64,000 nucleotides of DNA from Brachybacterium sp. YJGR34. Lineage in GTDB: Bacteria > Actinomycetota > Actinomycetes > Actinomycetales > Dermabacteraceae. The stretch lies in the NCBI RefSeq assembly GCF_003347015.1, contig NZ_PNFB01000018.1, forward strand, positions 1 to 64,000, written 5' to 3'. The translations under genes were made by a program, and so were the position numbers. Position 1 is the stretch's first letter; each line of letters starts with the position of its first letter. Positions 62,729 to 64,000 of this stretch are shown one piece after another. Below the pieces are notes generated by a model that had not been told where the DNA came from, did no database searches, and saw only the letters and a list, made by a program, of their open reading frames with translations.

Positions 62729-63655
62729 TCAGGCGCCGCGCAGGGCGTCCAGGGCGCGCTGCAGGTCCGCGGGGTACTGCGAGGTGAAGGTGACCGGCTC
62801 CCCCGTGGCGGGATGGACGATGCTGAGCTCCATCGCGTGCAGCCACTGCCGGATCAGCCCCACACGCTCGGCGAGGGTGGGGTCCGCGCCGTACAGGGGG
62901 TCGCCCACCAGCGGATGGTGCAGGGCGGCCATGTGCACCCGGATCTGATGGGTGCGGCCCGTCTCGAGCCGGACGCGCAGCAGGGTCGCGCCGTGCAGCG
63001 CCTCGAGCGTGGAGTAGTGGGTCACCGAGTGCTTGCCGTCCCGGCGCACCGCGAACTTGTAGTCGTGCGCCGGCGAACGGCCGATGGGCGCCTCGACGGT
63101 GCCCTCGCTCTGGTCCGGGGTCCCCTGGCACACGGCGTGGTACACCTTGCCCACCTCGCGGGCGCGGAAGGCATCCTTCAGGGTGGTGTAGGCGCGCTCG
63201 GTGCGGGCGACGACCATCAGCCCGCTGGTGCCGACGTCCAGCCGGCTCACGATGCCCTGCCGGTCCGGGTCCCCGGAGGTGCGGATGCCCACGCCGGCGG
63301 CCGCGAGATGGCCCAGCACCGTGGGACCGGACCAGCCGGGGCTGGGATGGGCGGCCACACCCACCGGCTTGTCGATCACCACGATGTCGTCGTCCTGGTG
63401 GACCAGGCTCATGCCCTCGGCGATCTGGGGCCGGACCGCGGCGGCGGGCTTCTCGTCGGGGAGCTCGACGAGGAGCATCGCCCCGGGCTCCAGCCGGGTC
63501 GAGCGCGCCGGCGTCCGGCCGTCGACCAGCACGTGGCCGGCCTGGACCAGGTCCGCGGCGCGGGTGCGGGACAGGCCCAGCATGCGGGAGAGGCCGACGT
63601 CGACCCGCTCCCCGGCGAGCCCGTCCGGCACCATCAGGGTGCGGGAGGCGCTCAT
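62729..63655 (-). CDS. RluA-family pseudouridine synthase (RluD-like)
   Basis: 308 residues. An N-terminal S4 RNA-binding domain (about 12-70, [20 protein letters not shown]) precedes the catalytic domain. Its Asp lies in [18 protein letters not shown] near 140, in the RLDxxTSG motif. [22 protein letters not shown] is the second family signature. It converts specific uridines in 23S rRNA to pseudouridine, and the target positions cannot be told from sequence. The ATG overlaps the lspA stop by 4 bp (ATGA), an arrangement common in bacteria. Confidence 0.92.
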   Translation of the reverse strand: MSASRTLMVPDGLAGERVDVGLSRMLGLSRTRAADLVQAGHVLVDGRTPARSTRLEPGAMLLVELPDEKPAAAVRPQIAEGMSLVHQDDDIVVIDKPVGVAAHPSPGWSGPTVLGHLAAAGVGIRTSGDPDRQGIVSRLDVGTSGLMVVARTERAYTTLKDAFRAREVGKVYHAVCQGTPDQSEGTVEAPIGRSPAHDYKFAVRRDGKHSVTHYSTLEALHGATLLRVRLETGRTHQIRVHMAALHHPLVGDPLYGADPTLAERVGLIRQWLHAMELSIVHPATGEPVTFTSQYPADLQRALDALRGA

Positions 63656-64000
63656 CGCACGTCCTCGTCCTCGGCCGCCTCGGCCGACTCGGCGTCGTCG
63701 AGCGCCGGGTCGGCGGCCACACCGAGCAGGCCCAGCACGACGATGAGGATCGCGCCGCCGACGACCGCCATGTCCGCCACGTTGAAGACGGGCCAGCGCG
63801 GCAGCTCGAGGAAGTCCACGACGGCGCCGTGGAACGGGCCGGGGGCGCGCAGCAGCCGGTCGTGGATGTTGCCCAGCGCTCCGCCGAGGATCAGCCCCGC
63901 CGCCACCGTGTACCAGGGGGACCGGATCGCCGTCACCGCGAAGACGATCACGCCGATCACGATCGCGATCTGGAGGCAGGTGACCACGGGCGTGATCTCC
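63652..64000 (-). CDS. lspA: Lipoprotein signal peptidase LspA, 5' end beyond the window
   Basis: Partial signal peptidase II: at least 115 residues are visible and the N-terminal part lies past 64000. The catalytic aspartates are in GNIHDRLLR and [10 protein letters not shown], and membrane helices flank them. The C terminus is an acidic cytoplasmic tail ([16 protein letters not shown]). It cleaves the signal of diacylglyceryl-modified prolipoproteins in the membrane. The frame is open to the window edge ([10 protein letters not shown]), so the GTG at 63987 is internal and not a start. Confidence 0.95.
   Translation of the reverse strand, partial: EITPVVTCLQIAIVIGVIVFAVTAIRSPWYTVAAGLILGGALGNIHDRLLRAPGPFHGAVVDFLELPRWPVFNVADMAVVGGAILIVVLGLLGVAADPALDDAESAEAAEDEDVR

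Noticed and set aside
57898-62787. A 1629-codon open frame on the plus strand opposite dnaE1
   Set aside because: It is antisense to a clear DNA polymerase gene and its translation is low-complexity Arg/Val/Gly/Leu/His-rich, as high-GC codon bias produces.
63652-63987. lspA as a complete gene starting at GTG 63987
   Set aside because: The frame stays open to the window edge with LspA-like sequence, and the protein would lack its first membrane helix, so it is partial.

Overview
The window is a very G+C-rich, densely packed actinobacterial chromosome segment holding about 52 protein genes and no rRNA, tRNA, CRISPR array or insertion sequence that I can see. WhiB7, UvrD2, AdnAB, DUF3107, DUF3117, an actinobacterial DapC/FdxA pair and a DUF5679 protein point to Actinobacteria. 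Gene order and short intergenic gaps fit Micrococcales, plausibly a Brachybacterium-like (Dermabacteraceae) organism, but I cannot confirm the genus from sequence alone. Gene-order comparisons to Mycobacterium tuberculosis below are from memory of its locus map.

Left block (1-23.5 kb): ettA, a HAD protein, the PDZ/Lon-type protease ylbL, a DUF2342-type metallopeptidase homologue, a NUDIX hydrolase and a YgjP-type metallopeptidase come first. A 579-bp gene-free stretch (6506-7084) follows, with five helically phased DnaA-box-like sites, a good promoter and a strongly structured region. Next are a DUF5679 protein, a 55-bp tandem repeat, a strong terminator, and whiB7 behind a leader with an upstream ORF and hairpin. 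Then uvrD2, nudC, a Mph/APH-type phosphotransferase, adnB-adnA, a TetR regulator, DUF3107, a metallophosphoesterase and a DEAD-box helicase. This order closely follows M. tuberculosis Rv3194c-Rv3211.

Middle block (23.5-48.6 kb): a PHP phosphoesterase, aminopeptidase P, a soluble MgtE-N/CBS protein, DUF1003, Mrp, TatB, an O-methyltransferase, DUF3117, a LOG-family protein, and the diaminopimelate/lysine genes dapE, dapD and dapC with fdxA. Citrate synthase, a phosphatidyltransferase and typA are also here. The order again resembles M. tuberculosis (Rv1232c back to Rv1165). Lineage-specific cargo interrupts it: a FAD/NAD(P)-binding protein, a membrane protein, an MFS efflux gene broken by an in-frame TAA beside its ArsR-type regulator, a lysozyme-fold protein, and a Tat-exported family 8 polysaccharide lyase behind a LacI-type palindrome.

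Right block (48.6-64 kb): pgi, an MHS-family transporter, a flotillin, pfkA, an acyl-CoA dehydrogenase, an LCP-family ligase, a LysR regulator, dnaE1, a protein of unknown function, an RluA-family pseudouridine synthase and the 3' part of lspA, which runs off the window.

Themes: DNA repair and replication (UvrD2, AdnAB, DnaE1), ribosome protection and translation (EttA, TypA, WhiB7), DAP/peptidoglycan supply, and central carbon flow (Pgi, PfkA, GltA). Twelve genes have a TANNNT-like -10 hexamer ending 6-7 nt before the start codon, the arrangement expected for leaderless mRNAs. Convergent gene ends are usually closed by long perfect hairpins.
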